64,000 nt of DNA from Daejeonella rubra (lineage in GTDB: Bacteria; Bacteroidota; Bacteroidia; Sphingobacteriales; Sphingobacteriaceae): assembly GCF_900103545.1 (NCBI RefSeq), contig NZ_FNHH01000001.1, positions 124,001 to 188,000 on the forward strand, written 5' to 3'. This document shows positions 42,661 to 51,863 of this stretch, one piece after another. A model generated the notes under the pieces. That model made no database searches, was not told where the DNA came from, and saw only the letters and a program-made list of their open reading frames with translations. How positions within the stretch are numbered: the first letter of the stretch is position 1; the number at the start of each line of letters is the position of its first letter. Made by a program: the position numbers and the translations under genes.

Positions 42661-43245
42661 ATGAAATCAATTTCCGTCTTCTGTGGTGCAAACTTTAATG
42701 GAGATCCTGTGTTACTTAAAGCAGTAGAAGAACTGGCAGATGTTTTTGCGGAAAAAGATATCACATTGGTGTTTGGCGGAGGCAGGGTAGGAGTAATGGG
42801 TCTTATAGCTGATGCGGTTTTGACTCGTGGCGGAAGAGCCATAGGAGTAATTCCTCAGTTTTTGATGGATAAAGAGGTTGGTCATACGGGACTAACAGAG
42901 CTGATCATTACCGAGAATATGCATCAGAGGAAGCAGAAGATGGCAGATATTTCTGATGGTATAATAACCATGCCCGGAGGATTTGGAACCATGGAGGAGT
43001 TTTTTGAGGTACTGACATGGTTGCAGCTTGGCCTTCATAATAATCCAATCGGATTATTAAACGTGGATGGTTTTTACGATCCATTATTGATGCAGATGGA
43101 TATGATGGTTGATAAAAAGTTTCTCAAGTCAATTAACCGGGAATTAGTTTTATCGCATGATAATCCGGGAAGCCTTATTACGTTAATGGAGAAGTTCAAT
43201 TCTAAACCGGATGATGTCTGGTTCAGAGACAGAAATCTGACATAG
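42661..43245 (+). CDS. LOG-family protein (Rossman fold, TIGR00730)
   Basis: A 194-residue protein with the family motifs SVFCGANFNGDP (about 4-15), VFGGGRVGVMGLIADA (about 38-53) and the nucleotide-binding MPGGFGTMEEFFEVLTWLQLG (split, about 101-121). LOG proteins hydrolyse nucleoside 5'-monophosphates to free base and ribose 5-phosphate, giving cytokinins in plants and some bacteria; the physiological substrate here is not known. A second, longer family member is at 46706-47413. The heptad array immediately precedes its start codon. Confidence 0.92.
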   Translation: MKSISVFCGANFNGDPVLLKAVEELADVFAEKDITLVFGGGRVGVMGLIADAVLTRGGRAIGVIPQFLMDKEVGHTGLTELIITENMHQRKQKMADISDGIITMPGGFGTMEEFFEVLTWLQLGLHNNPIGLLNVDGFYDPLLMQMDMMVDKKFLKSINRELVLSHDNPGSLITLMEKFNSKPDDVWFRDRNLT

Positions 43246-43410
43246 CTATTTTCTTTTAAAATGTAGATATACTTAATTACACTTTATTATCCCTGAAATG
43301 TGATATATGGAATGGTTTTTGTGCTATTAAAAATAGCAATAATTAGTGCTAAATCCTTAAAAATCAGCTAAATTTTGATAAAAAAAATCGCTAACATGGT
43401 GGATTTTATT

Positions 43411-43418
43411 TAGATTTG
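43411..43418 (+). promoter_or_regulatory. Putative -7 element of the primary sigma gene
   Basis: TAGATTTG matches TAnnTTTG, 30 bases upstream of the ATG at 43449. No TTG at the -33 distance. Confidence 0.45.
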
Positions 43419-43448
43419 CAGACTTTTATATAGAGTATTTATTCATAA

Positions 43449-44309
43449 ATGAGACAACTCAAAATAACCCAATCGATTACCAATCGTGAATCTCAGTCAT
43501 TAGACAAGTATTTGCATGAAATTGGTAAGGTAGATTTAATTACAGCCGAAGAAGAAGTAATTCTTGCACAAAAAATTAGAGAGGGCGATCAGGCAGCTCT
43601 GGAGCGTTTGACAAAAACCAACTTACGTTTTGTGGTTTCAGTGGCTAAACAATATCAAAATCAAGGCCTTACTTTAGGTGATTTGATAAATGAAGGAAAT
43701 CTGGGTCTGATCAAAGCTGCTAAACGTTTTGATGAAACTAAAGGTTTTAAATTTATTTCATATGCTGTTTGGTGGATTCGTCAGTCAATTTTACAGGCTA
43801 TTGCAGAACAATCCAGAATTGTTCGTTTACCATTGAACCAGGTTGGTTCACTTAGTAAAATAAGTAAAGCTTTTTCAAGACTGGAGCAGGAATTTGAACG
43901 TGAACCATCTCCTGAAGAATTAGCAGACAACCTTGAGACTACAGTTGAAAAGATTTCTGATACCTTGAGTAACTCTGGTCGCCATGTTTCTATGGATGCA
44001 CCATTTGTTCAGGGAGAAGAAAATACATTGCTTGATGTTCTTGAGAACAGTGATCCTAATACAGACAGTAACCTGATCAATGAATCATTATCTGAAGAGA
44101 TTAAACGTTCATTGTCTACACTAACTGAAAGGGAACGTGAAATCATTGTGTTATTCTTCGGACTAAGTACCAATCATCCGCTTTCTCTCGAAGAGATCGG
44201 TGAGAAATTTAACCTGACCCGTGAGCGTGTTCGTCAGATCAAAGACAAAGCATTGCAGCGTTTACGCCATACATCAAGAAGTAAGATCTTGAAATCTTAC
44301 CTGGGGTAA
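43449..44309 (+). CDS. rpoD: RNA polymerase primary sigma factor (short Bacteroidota type)
   Basis: Group 1-like sigma-70 of 286 residues. Region 1.2 (SLDKYLHEIGKVDLITAEEEV, split, about 16-37) is followed by the core-binding region 2 (LRFVVSVAKQYQNQGLTLGDLINEGNLGLIKAA) and the -10 recognition helix FISYAVWWIRQSILQAI. Region 3 is next, then region 4 with the -35 helix LSLEEIGEKFNLTRERVRQIKDKALQRLR. The acidic region 1.1 of most primary sigmas is missing, as is normal in Bacteroidota, whose housekeeping sigma reads TTG/TAnnTTTG promoters such as those listed here. Confidence 0.95.
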   Translation: MRQLKITQSITNRESQSLDKYLHEIGKVDLITAEEEVILAQKIREGDQAALERLTKTNLRFVVSVAKQYQNQGLTLGDLINEGNLGLIKAAKRFDETKGFKFISYAVWWIRQSILQAIAEQSRIVRLPLNQVGSLSKISKAFSRLEQEFEREPSPEELADNLETTVEKISDTLSNSGRHVSMDAPFVQGEENTLLDVLENSDPNTDSNLINESLSEEIKRSLSTLTEREREIIVLFFGLSTNHPLSLEEIGEKFNLTRERVRQIKDKALQRLRHTSRSKILKSYLG

Positions 44310-44331
44310 CCGAAATATAATTTTGAATGAG

Positions 44332-44359
44332 AAAGATTGGGTCATGGCCCGATCTTTTT
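44332..44359 (+). terminator. Intrinsic terminator of rpoD
   Basis: AAAGATTGGG pairs with CCCGATCTTT (one T-G wobble, 6-base loop), followed by TTATTTTTT. It lies 22 bases after the rpoD stop. Confidence 0.78.
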
Positions 44360-44386
44360 ATTTTTTAGACATTTTATTTTTTAGAT

Positions 44387-45832
44387 ATGTTAGAAAAATA
44401 CGAGAACGAGTTTAGCAGCTGGATTGATAAGGAGAAAAAAGCTATTGAGCTTATTAATGTTGTTGGTAAACTCTGGTTTGATCGCTCCATTGAACTTGTC
44501 CTTTTCAGAAAACCCCTTTTTGATATCGGTAGCAGTGAAGTTCTTGCCCATCATCAATATGCAAGGCAGCTGATCAATAAAAACATTTCTATCTATGAAA
44601 CCCTGGCAATTGCACAGGCAATAGCAAAGTCAAACCTTGCCCCGTCTCGTATTGATATTGGCCGTTTAGCTACTGAATGGCTGGATGCCGATGGTGATTT
44701 TTCGGATATAGAAAATTTCATTATTAAAAAACTTGCTCACCACATCGGTAAGGATAAGATTAAAATGCAAGCCAGAGATGTTGTTCTCTATGGTTTTGGC
44801 CGCATTGGACGAATTGCAGCAAGGGAATTGGTAATGCAGGCTGGAAAGGGAGAGCAATTGCGTCTGAGAGCTATTATAACACGCACCAATAGTGATGAAG
44901 ACCTGACTAAACGTGCTGACCTTCTAAGGAATGATTCCGTTCATGGACCTTTTCTGGGTACAATAACAGAAGATTTTGACAACAGAGCATTGGTCATCAA
45001 TGGTCAGCTTATTTATATGATCGCTGCAAGTGATCCTTCTGATATTGATTATACTGCTTTTGGAATCAATAATGCGTTATTAATTGATAATACCGGTGTC
45101 TTTCGTAGTCGTGAAGAGTTGAGTAAGCATTTGTTGTCCAAGGGTATCGAAAGAGTGCTACTAACTGCCCCAGGAAAAGGTGACGTTCCGAATATTGTTT
45201 TTGGGATCAATCACCAGGAGTTTGACTCTTCTGAAACTATTTTTTCTGCTGCCTCTTGTACCACAAATGCTATTGTTCCGGTTTTGAAAATTGTTCAGGA
45301 TATTTTTGGTATAGAAAAGGGACATATTGAAACTGTCCATAGTTATACTAATGATCAGAATTTGCTGGATAATTACCATAAGAAATACCGTCGCGGCCGT
45401 TCAGCAGCATTAAATATGGTCATTACCGAGACAGGTGCTGACAAGGCTGTGTCAAAGGTATTTCCTGCTTTGGAAGGCAAATTAACAGGTAATGCAGTTC
45501 GGGTTCCTACACCTGATGTATCTCTTGCTATCCTGAATTTGACTCTGAATACAGAAATTACCAAAGCAAAAATTGAAGAGGTATTAAAAGATGCTTCTCT
45601 TTTTGGTGATCTGGTAGAACAGATTGAGTATTCTATTTCAAATGAGTTGGTTTCTAGTGATGTGATAGGGAATAGCCATGCTTCAATTATTGACGGACCC
45701 GCTACAATTATCTCAAAAGACGGGAAATCAGTTGTATTGTATGTCTGGTATGATAACGAATATGGGTATACCCGTCAGGTGGTGCGTCTGGCCAAATCTT
45801 TGGCAGGGGTAATTCGTCTTACTTATTATTAA
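44387..45832 (+). CDS. Glyceraldehyde-3-phosphate dehydrogenase, long form
   Basis: At 481 residues this is about 145 longer than standard GAPDH. The extra N-terminal region (about 1-125, with AIELINVVGKLWFDRSIELVLFRKPLFD, split) has no motif I recognise. The GAPDH core starts at VVLYGFGRIGRIAARELV (about 127-144), has the catalytic Cys in SAASCTTNAIVP (about 286-297), the His region HSYTNDQNLLD and the C-terminal WYDNEYGYTRQVV. Long-form GAPDHs of this kind are known in Bacteroidota and Vibrio. Whether it serves glycolysis or gluconeogenesis is not clear; another gap gene may exist elsewhere. Confidence 0.92.
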   Translation: MLEKYENEFSSWIDKEKKAIELINVVGKLWFDRSIELVLFRKPLFDIGSSEVLAHHQYARQLINKNISIYETLAIAQAIAKSNLAPSRIDIGRLATEWLDADGDFSDIENFIIKKLAHHIGKDKIKMQARDVVLYGFGRIGRIAARELVMQAGKGEQLRLRAIITRTNSDEDLTKRADLLRNDSVHGPFLGTITEDFDNRALVINGQLIYMIAASDPSDIDYTAFGINNALLIDNTGVFRSREELSKHLLSKGIERVLLTAPGKGDVPNIVFGINHQEFDSSETIFSAASCTTNAIVPVLKIVQDIFGIEKGHIETVHSYTNDQNLLDNYHKKYRRGRSAALNMVITETGADKAVSKVFPALEGKLTGNAVRVPTPDVSLAILNLTLNTEITKAKIEEVLKDASLFGDLVEQIEYSISNELVSSDVIGNSHASIIDGPATIISKDGKSVVLYVWYDNEYGYTRQVVRLAKSLAGVIRLTYY

Positions 45833-45845
45833 TAATTTAAAGATC

Positions 45846-46634
45846 ATGCTAACTATCCCAATATTTCAGGTTGATGCTTTTACCGATAAATTATTTGGTG
45901 GAAACCCCGCTGCAATTTGCCCCTTGAAGGAATGGTTGCCTGCACCTGAAATGCAAAAGATTGCTGCTGAAAATAATCTTGCTGAAACAGCCTTTTTTAT
46001 TCATCAGGGCCACGATTTCGAATTACGATGGTTTACACCAGAATCGGAAATAGATCTGTGCGGTCATGCCACTTTAGCGACTGCCCATATTTTGTTTACT
46101 CAATTAAATTATACCTCTGATAAGATACATTTTCATACATTAAAGGCAGGAACGCTGACAGTAAGTAAGGAAAATGATCTTTATACACTAGATTTTCCTG
46201 CACGTCTTCCTTTGGTCTGTGATGTACCTGCAGGGTTGGTTGAAGCCCTTGATGGTCCCAAACCAGTTGAAATACTTCGTTCCAGGGATTATTTTATTGT
46301 TTATGAAACTGAAGAAGATGTAAGGTCACTCAAGCCCGATTTCAACATACTGAAGCAATTTGACTCACTAGGATTTGTGGTTACTGCTCCCGGAACTAAC
46401 AGTGATTTTGTTTCCCGATTTTTTGCACCGGCTGTTGGAATAAATGAAGACCCGGTTACAGGATCGGCGCATTGTAACCTTATCCCTTATTGGGCTGCCC
46501 GCCTAGGTAAAGAGAAACTTCATGCTTACCAGGTTTCCGACCGTTGTGGTGAATTATGGTGCGAGAGTAAAGGTGACCGAGTTTTAATGTCAGGCAAGGC
46601 TGTAACCTACCTGAAGGGTGAAATATTTATATAG
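45846..46634 (+). CDS. PhzF-family isomerase-like protein
   Basis: A 262-residue protein of the PhzF/diaminopimelate epimerase fold. The N-terminal half has IPIFQVDAFTDKLFGGNPAAICPL (split, about 3-26) with NPAA, then AAENNLAETAFFIHQG with the catalytic Glu. It continues with RWFTPESEIDLCGHATLATAHIL (about 61-83), and the second half has GINEDPVTGSAHCNLIPYW. Members other than PhzF itself have mostly unassigned substrates, and no phenazine genes are nearby. It follows the GAPDH gene by 13 bases and may be cotranscribed. Confidence 0.92.
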   Translation: MLTIPIFQVDAFTDKLFGGNPAAICPLKEWLPAPEMQKIAAENNLAETAFFIHQGHDFELRWFTPESEIDLCGHATLATAHILFTQLNYTSDKIHFHTLKAGTLTVSKENDLYTLDFPARLPLVCDVPAGLVEALDGPKPVEILRSRDYFIVYETEEDVRSLKPDFNILKQFDSLGFVVTAPGTNSDFVSRFFAPAVGINEDPVTGSAHCNLIPYWAARLGKEKLHAYQVSDRCGELWCESKGDRVLMSGKAVTYLKGEIFI

Positions 46635-46705
46635 TTGATGGGATATCAGTTCTATGAATAATATTTGTTTATTCCTGTAAACCAATATTTATACAACACC
46701 TATTC

Positions 46706-47413
46706 TTAAAAATTCGGTTTCAAAACATACTTTTCATAGAATCTGAAGATATGCTCTGTAGCTTCCTCTGCGGTATCAACCAGACGATATAGATTAAGGT
46801 CATCTTCTTTGATATTATTTTCTACATTGAGCATTGTGTTCTTTACCCAGTCCATCAATCCTGACCAGTAATCTTTCCCAACAAGTACGATCGGGAATCG
46901 TGCAACCTTTCCGGTTTGTATCAATGTTAATGCTTCAAACATCTCATCCATTGTTCCAAATCCTCCAGGCAATACAATGAAACCCTGTGAATATTTCATG
47001 AACATCACTTTTCTGACAAAAAAATAATCAAATTCCAGAATTTTGTCGCGGTCGATATATTTATTATGAAACTGTTCAAATGGAAGGTCAATATTTAATC
47101 CTACAGATTTACCTCCTGCCTCAAATGCTCCTTTGTTTGCCGCCTCCATAATACCGGGACCACCTCCTGAAATGACACCGTATCCTCGTTCAGTCAAAAT
47201 GCGGGCACAATCTTCTGCAATCTTATAATACTTATTTTCCTGGGATGTTCTGGCAGATCCGAAAATAGAAACACATGGACCTATTTTAGCTAGTTTTTCA
47301 AAACCATCCACAAATTCAGCCATGATCTTGAATATTTGCCAGGAGTCTGTAACCTTTATTTCCTGCCAATTTTTATTCTCAAATGCATTTCTTAGCTTAT
47401 CATCCATACTCAT
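46706..47413 (-). CDS. LOG-family protein (TIGR00730), long form
   Basis: A 235-residue LOG relative with ACVSIFGSAR-like CVSIFGSARTSQ (about 47-58), the phosphate/nucleotide segment VISGGGPGIMEAANKGAFEAGG (split, about 80-101) and the signature PGGFGTMDEMFEALTLIQTG (split, about 149-168). It lacks the short N-terminus of the 42661 paralogue and carries an extra helical N-terminal segment. Predicted to be a nucleotide phosphoribohydrolase or nucleosidase. It starts 16 bases after the sodium symporter gene on the same strand; the two are likely one operon. Confidence 0.9.
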   Translation of the reverse strand: MSMDDKLRNAFENKNWQEIKVTDSWQIFKIMAEFVDGFEKLAKIGPCVSIFGSARTSQENKYYKIAEDCARILTERGYGVISGGGPGIMEAANKGAFEAGGKSVGLNIDLPFEQFHNKYIDRDKILEFDYFFVRKVMFMKYSQGFIVLPGGFGTMDEMFEALTLIQTGKVARFPIVLVGKDYWSGLMDWVKNTMLNVENNIKEDDLNLYRLVDTAEEATEHIFRFYEKYVLKPNF

Positions 47414-47429
47414 GCGCTCATATATTGAA

Positions 47430-48938
47430 TTAAAATTGAGTGTTACTTGTTTTTGGTTTGCTGATGATCAATAAGCCTATGAAGGTAATTAAACCATTTA
47501 CAACGATCAGTTCATTATCGAAGACATAACCACCCATTAACATTTTTGAATTTGCATTCAGGAAGAAGCAAATAGCTGGAGATAATATACATATAAATGG
47601 AACCAGTTTGTCTTTTACACCTCTGCTCTTTAAAAACAGACCAAATCCATAGAGTCCTAGTAATGGTCCATAGGTATAAGATGCAACGGTGAAAATTGCA
47701 CTGACAACAGCCGCATTGTTCACAATATTGAATAGAATTACAACGAGGAACATGAGCAAGGAAAAACCAATATGAACCATATGTCTGTTTCTTATTGCTG
47801 AAGCCGAATTTAAATCCGCTTTTTTCGAAAAGCCAAGAAAGTCGACACAAAATGAAGTCGTTAAGGCAGTTAATGCTGAATCTGTGGTTGCAAAAGTCGC
47901 TGCTGTCAAACCTAACATAAATACTATTGCCGGTATTGCCGACAAATGATTAAATGCTATTTCCGGAAATAAAAAGTCGGTACGTGGTTTACCTGTTATG
48001 CTGTCTAAAGGAATTGAAATTCCATATTTGCTGGCGTAAACATAAAGTAAGGCTCCAACACTTAAAAAGAAAATGTTGATTATCACAAATACTGCGGTGA
48101 AGGTGAACATGTTTTTTTGTGCCTCACCAATGTTCTTGCAACTCAGATTTTTCTGCATCATATCCTGGTCCAGACCAGTCATAGCGATTGTAACAAAAAT
48201 TCCTCCCAGTAATTGCTTACTTACATGGAACTTACTGGTAATGAAATCTTCATAGAAGAAAACTTTTGAATAACCACTGTTCTTGATCGTTTCAAAGGCC
48301 TGAAAAATATTAAGATCCAGGCTATCACAAATAAAGAATATTGTAAGTATAACTGACGATACAAGAAATACAGTTTGAAGGGTATCTGTAATGATGATCG
48401 TTTTCAATCCACCCTTAAAAGTATAAGACCAGATCAATCCAAGGGAAATCAAAACTGTGGCCCAGAAGGGTATTCCATATGAGTCAAAAATGAATCGCTG
48501 CAGTACGATCACAACTAAATAAAGTCTGAATGAAGATCCAATCGTTCTGCTTAAAAGAAAGATACTTGCCGCAGTTTTATAGCTATATGTTCCAAGACGC
48601 TCTTCAATATAGGTATAGATAGAAGTCAGGTTCATCCGGTAATACAATGGCAGTAATACGGTAGCAATCAGGATAAAGCCAATTGCATTTCCCAGGACGA
48701 ACTGAAAATATTTGAATTCATTTCCTGCCGGATTTCCTACTTCTCCGGGAACTGAGATGAAAGTAACTCCGGATAATGCAGTCCCGATCATACCAAAAGC
48801 TACCAGATACCATTTGGAGTTTTTGTTTGCAGTAAAAAAGGTAGAGTTATCTGATGATTTTTTTGAAGTGAAATATGATATTCCTAATAGTATCATAAAA
48901 TATCCTATTAAGAAACTAAGTAAAATTCCTGGAGCCAT
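47430..48938 (-). CDS. Sodium:solute symporter (SSS family)
   Basis: A 502-residue inner-membrane protein with about 13 predicted helices. The family landmarks are present: GMIGTALSGVTFISVPGEVG (about 50-69) in the TM2 region, RLYLVVIVLQRF, GGLKTIIITDTLQTVFLV (about 175-192), and the sodium-site helix TAATFATTDSALTALTTSFC (about 343-362). The solute (sugar, amino acid or other) cannot be told from sequence. It is divergent from recR and upstream of the LOG gene, so it may feed a nucleoside or sugar pathway; that is only a suggestion from context. Confidence 0.9.
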   Translation of the reverse strand: MAPGILLSFLIGYFMILLGISYFTSKKSSDNSTFFTANKNSKWYLVAFGMIGTALSGVTFISVPGEVGNPAGNEFKYFQFVLGNAIGFILIATVLLPLYYRMNLTSIYTYIEERLGTYSYKTAASIFLLSRTIGSSFRLYLVVIVLQRFIFDSYGIPFWATVLISLGLIWSYTFKGGLKTIIITDTLQTVFLVSSVILTIFFICDSLDLNIFQAFETIKNSGYSKVFFYEDFITSKFHVSKQLLGGIFVTIAMTGLDQDMMQKNLSCKNIGEAQKNMFTFTAVFVIINIFFLSVGALLYVYASKYGISIPLDSITGKPRTDFLFPEIAFNHLSAIPAIVFMLGLTAATFATTDSALTALTTSFCVDFLGFSKKADLNSASAIRNRHMVHIGFSLLMFLVVILFNIVNNAAVVSAIFTVASYTYGPLLGLYGFGLFLKSRGVKDKLVPFICILSPAICFFLNANSKMLMGGYVFDNELIVVNGLITFIGLLIISKPKTSNTQF

Positions 48939-49083
48939 AAAGTTATTTTTGGTGATAAGGGGCTAAATTAACAATTAAGTTCTTAATTTATTTAAATCAT
49001 TTATTGTTCTTGTGCAATTTGTACAGAAGATTATTCTGTCAATTTATACCACAACAAGGTGTATAAAGATTAAGTTTTAAATT

Positions 49084-49091
49084 TAAATTTG
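49084..49091 (+). promoter_or_regulatory. Putative -7 element of recR
   Basis: TAAATTTG matches TAnnTTTG and ends 4 bases before the recR ATG, which would give a leaderless RNA. No TTG at the -33 distance. Confidence 0.4.
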
Positions 49092-49095
49092 TAGA

Positions 49096-49713
49096 ATGAA
49101 TTTTTCTTCTAAACTTTTGGAAAACGCTGTCAATGAATTTTCTGCTTTACCTGGAATTGGTCAGAAAACAGCTTTGCGCTTAGTTTTGCATCTGCTTAAT
49201 CAGCCGAATGCCGAGGTTGAAAAATTCAGTAATGCTCTCACAGTTTTAAAAAGAGATATTCGTTTCTGTGAAGTTTGCTTTAATATTTCTGATCATCCGG
49301 TATGTCAGATCTGCAATTCAATAAAACGCGATAAATCGCTTGTTTGTGTGGTAGAAGATACTCGTGATGTGATGGCTATTGAAAATACTGGTACTTATCA
49401 GGGTGTTTATCATGTATTGGGAGGCTTAATTTCTCCTATGGATGGTGTTGGACCATCGGATCTTACTATTGATAGGCTCGTAGAGCGGGTAAGTATGGGT
49501 GGGATAAAAGAAGTAATACTTGCTATAAGCGCCACTATGGAGGGGGATACAACCATCTTTTATCTGTACAAAAAGCTTAAAGATTCCGGAATTCAAATCA
49601 GTACCATTGCCCGGGGAATTGCCTTTGGTGGTGAATTGGAATATGTAGATGAAATTACTCTTGGCAGATCAATTGCCACGCGTATTCCTTATGAGAATTC
49701 CCTGGCCAGATGA
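49096..49713 (+). CDS. recR: Recombination protein RecR
   Basis: Acts with RecO and RecF in loading RecA at gaps. The 205-residue protein has the N-terminal helix-hairpin-helix FSALPGIGQKTALRLVLHLL (about 15-34), a four-Cys zinc finger CEVCFNISDHPVCQIC (about 58-73), a Toprim domain (about 82-175, VCVVEDTRDVMAIENTG and YHVLGGLISPMDGVGP) and the C-terminal TIARGIAFGGELEYVDEITLGRSIATR (split). Complete, normal length. Divergent from the sodium symporter gene; the SDR gene follows after 51 bases. Confidence 0.96.
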   Translation: MNFSSKLLENAVNEFSALPGIGQKTALRLVLHLLNQPNAEVEKFSNALTVLKRDIRFCEVCFNISDHPVCQICNSIKRDKSLVCVVEDTRDVMAIENTGTYQGVYHVLGGLISPMDGVGPSDLTIDRLVERVSMGGIKEVILAISATMEGDTTIFYLYKKLKDSGIQISTIARGIAFGGELEYVDEITLGRSIATRIPYENSLAR

Positions 49714-49764
49714 TCAGGCCATTAACCATAGTGTATATTTTCATTTAAATTATAATCCTATACA

Positions 49765-50580
49765 ATGGATCTCAAAAATAAAACAGTGATAATAACCGGC
49801 GCATCTTCCGGAATTGGAAAGTCTTGTGCAGAGCAATTTGCAAAAAAAGGTGCTAATCTGGTTCTGGGTGCACGTCAGTATGTAACACTTTGCGAAATTG
49901 CTCAGGATCTTGAACAACGCTATGGTATAAAAGCGATTGCTGTTCAGTGTGATGTTTCAAAAGAATCAGACTGTATTGATCTGATCAATCATGCTAACAG
50001 TACTTTTAAAAGAATAGATGTGCTCGTGAATAATGCAGGTATTTCTATGAGGGCATTGTTTAATGACCTTGACCTGCTTGTTTTGCGTAATTTAATGGAT
50101 GTCAATTTTTGGGGAGCGGTTTATTGTACCAAGTATGCATTGCCTGAGTTACTTAAACATAAGGGTTCTGTGGTTGGTGTTTCCTCAATAGCGGGTTACC
50201 GCGGACTTCCAGGAAGAACCGGTTACTCGGCCTCAAAATTTGCCCTGAATGGTTTTTTGGAATCATTGCGTGTTGAAAATTTAAAAACCGGTTTACATGT
50301 GATGATCGCATCTCCTGGATTTACTGCATCAAACATCCGAAATGTTGCACTTGCAAAAGATGGTACATCGCAGGGTGAAACAAGTATGGATGAAGCTAAA
50401 ATGATGAGCTCAGATGAAGTTGCCACGATCATAGTCAGAGGAATTGAGCAGCGTAAGCGCTCACTGATCATGACTGCACAAGGTAAACTCACGGTCTTTC
50501 TTAATAAAGTATTGCCCGCCTGGTTAGATGGTCTCGTTTATAATCATTTTACAAAAGAAAAGGATCCCCTTATTAAATGA
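49765..50580 (+). CDS. Short-chain dehydrogenase/reductase
   Basis: A classical SDR of 271 residues. The NAD(P)-binding GxxxGxG is TGASSGIGKSCAEQF (about 11-25), NNAG is at about 90-93 and the catalytic Ser/Tyr/Lys appear in VVGVSSIAGYRGLPGRTGYSASKFALNGF (split, about 135-163). The Arg in GARQYVTLCE after strand 2 suggests NADPH preference. Substrate is unknown. Its stop overlaps the start of the hydrolase gene (ATGA), so these two are coupled and may act on related compounds. Confidence 0.92.
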   Translation: MDLKNKTVIITGASSGIGKSCAEQFAKKGANLVLGARQYVTLCEIAQDLEQRYGIKAIAVQCDVSKESDCIDLINHANSTFKRIDVLVNNAGISMRALFNDLDLLVLRNLMDVNFWGAVYCTKYALPELLKHKGSVVGVSSIAGYRGLPGRTGYSASKFALNGFLESLRVENLKTGLHVMIASPGFTASNIRNVALAKDGTSQGETSMDEAKMMSSDEVATIIVRGIEQRKRSLIMTAQGKLTVFLNKVLPAWLDGLVYNHFTKEKDPLIK

Positions 50581-51419
50581 AGCTATATCTGTTTTTTATG
50601 CTTTTTTTGCTTTCTGAAATTTCAGCTGCATTTGCCGGTATTGGTATAAGACGTGATATCTCCTACAGAGGGCAGTCGCAGAACGTTAGAAACTTTTTGG
50701 ATGTGTATTATCCGAAAAACACAGAAACCACTAAAGATGTTCTGGTTTTTATTCATGGTGGATCCTGGAATAGCGGAAAGAAAGATACTTATTGGTGGCT
50801 GGGAAAAAATATGGCCCGTAAAAATGTCATCTCGGTGATCATCAATTATAGTTTAAGTCCCAAATCACAGTACGAACAAATGGCTTATGATTGTTCGGAA
50901 GCTTTAAAGTGGGTAAAAGATAGTATTGCGACCTATGGCGGAAGTCCCGATAGGATCTTTGTAATGGGGCATTCAGCTGGAGGGCATCTGGCCGCATTGA
51001 TCAATAATGATCCCAGATTTTTTAAACGGGCAGGGATTTCAAATCCAATACGCGCAGTGATCCTGAATGATGGATTCGGACTTGATATGTTCGAATATCT
51101 GAATGCAGCTGAAAAGAATGAACAGACCGAGAGTTTTTTAAATACTTTTTCAAAGGATGAAGAATTATGGAAGATAGGTTCCCCTATGTTTTATCTTGAA
51201 AATGTACAAAACCCCTTTCTGATCTTTGTTGGAGAACATACTTATCCAGCTATTAAGCTTCAGTCTGATCGCCTATACAAGGACCTCTTAAAAGCTAATA
51301 AACCAACAGAAATCAATATTGTAAAACACAAAAAGCATGTTGGCATGATCTCTCAGATGATCTTTCGGAATAATCAAATGTATGATCTGATCTTAACCTT
51401 TATGAATAAGTATCACTGA
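50577..51419 (+). CDS. Secreted alpha/beta hydrolase (esterase/lipase-like)
   Basis: A 280-residue protein with a signal peptide (about 1-21, LFFMLFLLSEISAAFA). The alpha/beta hydrolase fold has the oxyanion HGGSWNSGKKDTYWW (about 60-74) and the nucleophile elbow GHSAGGHLAALI (about 132-143), features of the hormone-sensitive-lipase/carboxylesterase group. The His of the triad is probably in KHKKHVGMI (about 258-266). Periplasmic location is likely. Coupled to the upstream SDR gene by a 4-base overlap; no clear substrate. Confidence 0.9.
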   Translation: MKLYLFFMLFLLSEISAAFAGIGIRRDISYRGQSQNVRNFLDVYYPKNTETTKDVLVFIHGGSWNSGKKDTYWWLGKNMARKNVISVIINYSLSPKSQYEQMAYDCSEALKWVKDSIATYGGSPDRIFVMGHSAGGHLAALINNDPRFFKRAGISNPIRAVILNDGFGLDMFEYLNAAEKNEQTESFLNTFSKDEELWKIGSPMFYLENVQNPFLIFVGEHTYPAIKLQSDRLYKDLLKANKPTEINIVKHKKHVGMISQMIFRNNQMYDLILTFMNKYH

Positions 51420-51516
51420 TTCTGCTTACTTGAAATTAATTGAAGGATTTACTTTCAGCTGATTTTACTTTTCCGGATTTTCAATATTTTTGACGCGATA
51501 ATAATTCAAAATAACC

Positions 51517-51816
51517 ATGTTTAAAACTCCACTTGACCGATTTCGTTTTATCGCATTTGTTGAAGGCTGTTCATTTCTCCTGATCGGATTCACTATGATA
51601 CTTAAATACCGGTATGATATGCCCGGACCAAATTATGTGGTTGGAATGGTTCATGGCGTGCTTTTTATACTTTATATAGTATTGCTTCTGCAGGTTACTT
51701 TTTTATATAAATGGTCATTCTGGAAGCTTACAATGGGTTTTGTTGCTTCTTTAATACCTTTTGGTACATTTTATGCTGATAAGAAATTGTTTTCAAAACA
51801 AGATCCCCGTATATAA
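51517..51816 (+). CDS. DUF3817 small membrane protein
   Basis: A 99-residue protein with three hydrophobic helices (about 8-28, 38-62, 70-88). The family signature is FRFIAFVEGCSFLLIGFTMILKY (split, about 9-31) and PGPNYVVGMVHGVLFILYIV (about 37-56), with the terminal PFGTFYADKKL. Function is unknown for the family. A TATTTTTG element at 51485-51492 lies 24 bases before its ATG. It ends at a palindromic hairpin shared with the convergent neighbour. Confidence 0.9.
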   Translation: MFKTPLDRFRFIAFVEGCSFLLIGFTMILKYRYDMPGPNYVVGMVHGVLFILYIVLLLQVTFLYKWSFWKLTMGFVASLIPFGTFYADKKLFSKQDPRI

Positions 51817-51818
51817 TT

Positions 51819-51838
51819 AGCTCTTCAATTGAAGAGCT
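51819..51838. terminator. Palindromic hairpin between convergent genes
   Basis: AGCTCTTCAATTGAAGAGCT is a 20-base perfect palindrome 2 bases after the DUF3817 stop, and a further AGCTCTT follows. It lies between convergent genes and could end both transcripts, although T-tracts are weak. Confidence 0.5.
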
Positions 51839-51863
51839 GAAAAGCTCTTAATGTAATCTAAAA

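Noticed and set aside
47515..47850. 111-codon minus-strand frame inside the sodium symporter gene
   Set aside because: Cys/Trp-rich out-of-frame shadow of a well-supported membrane protein.
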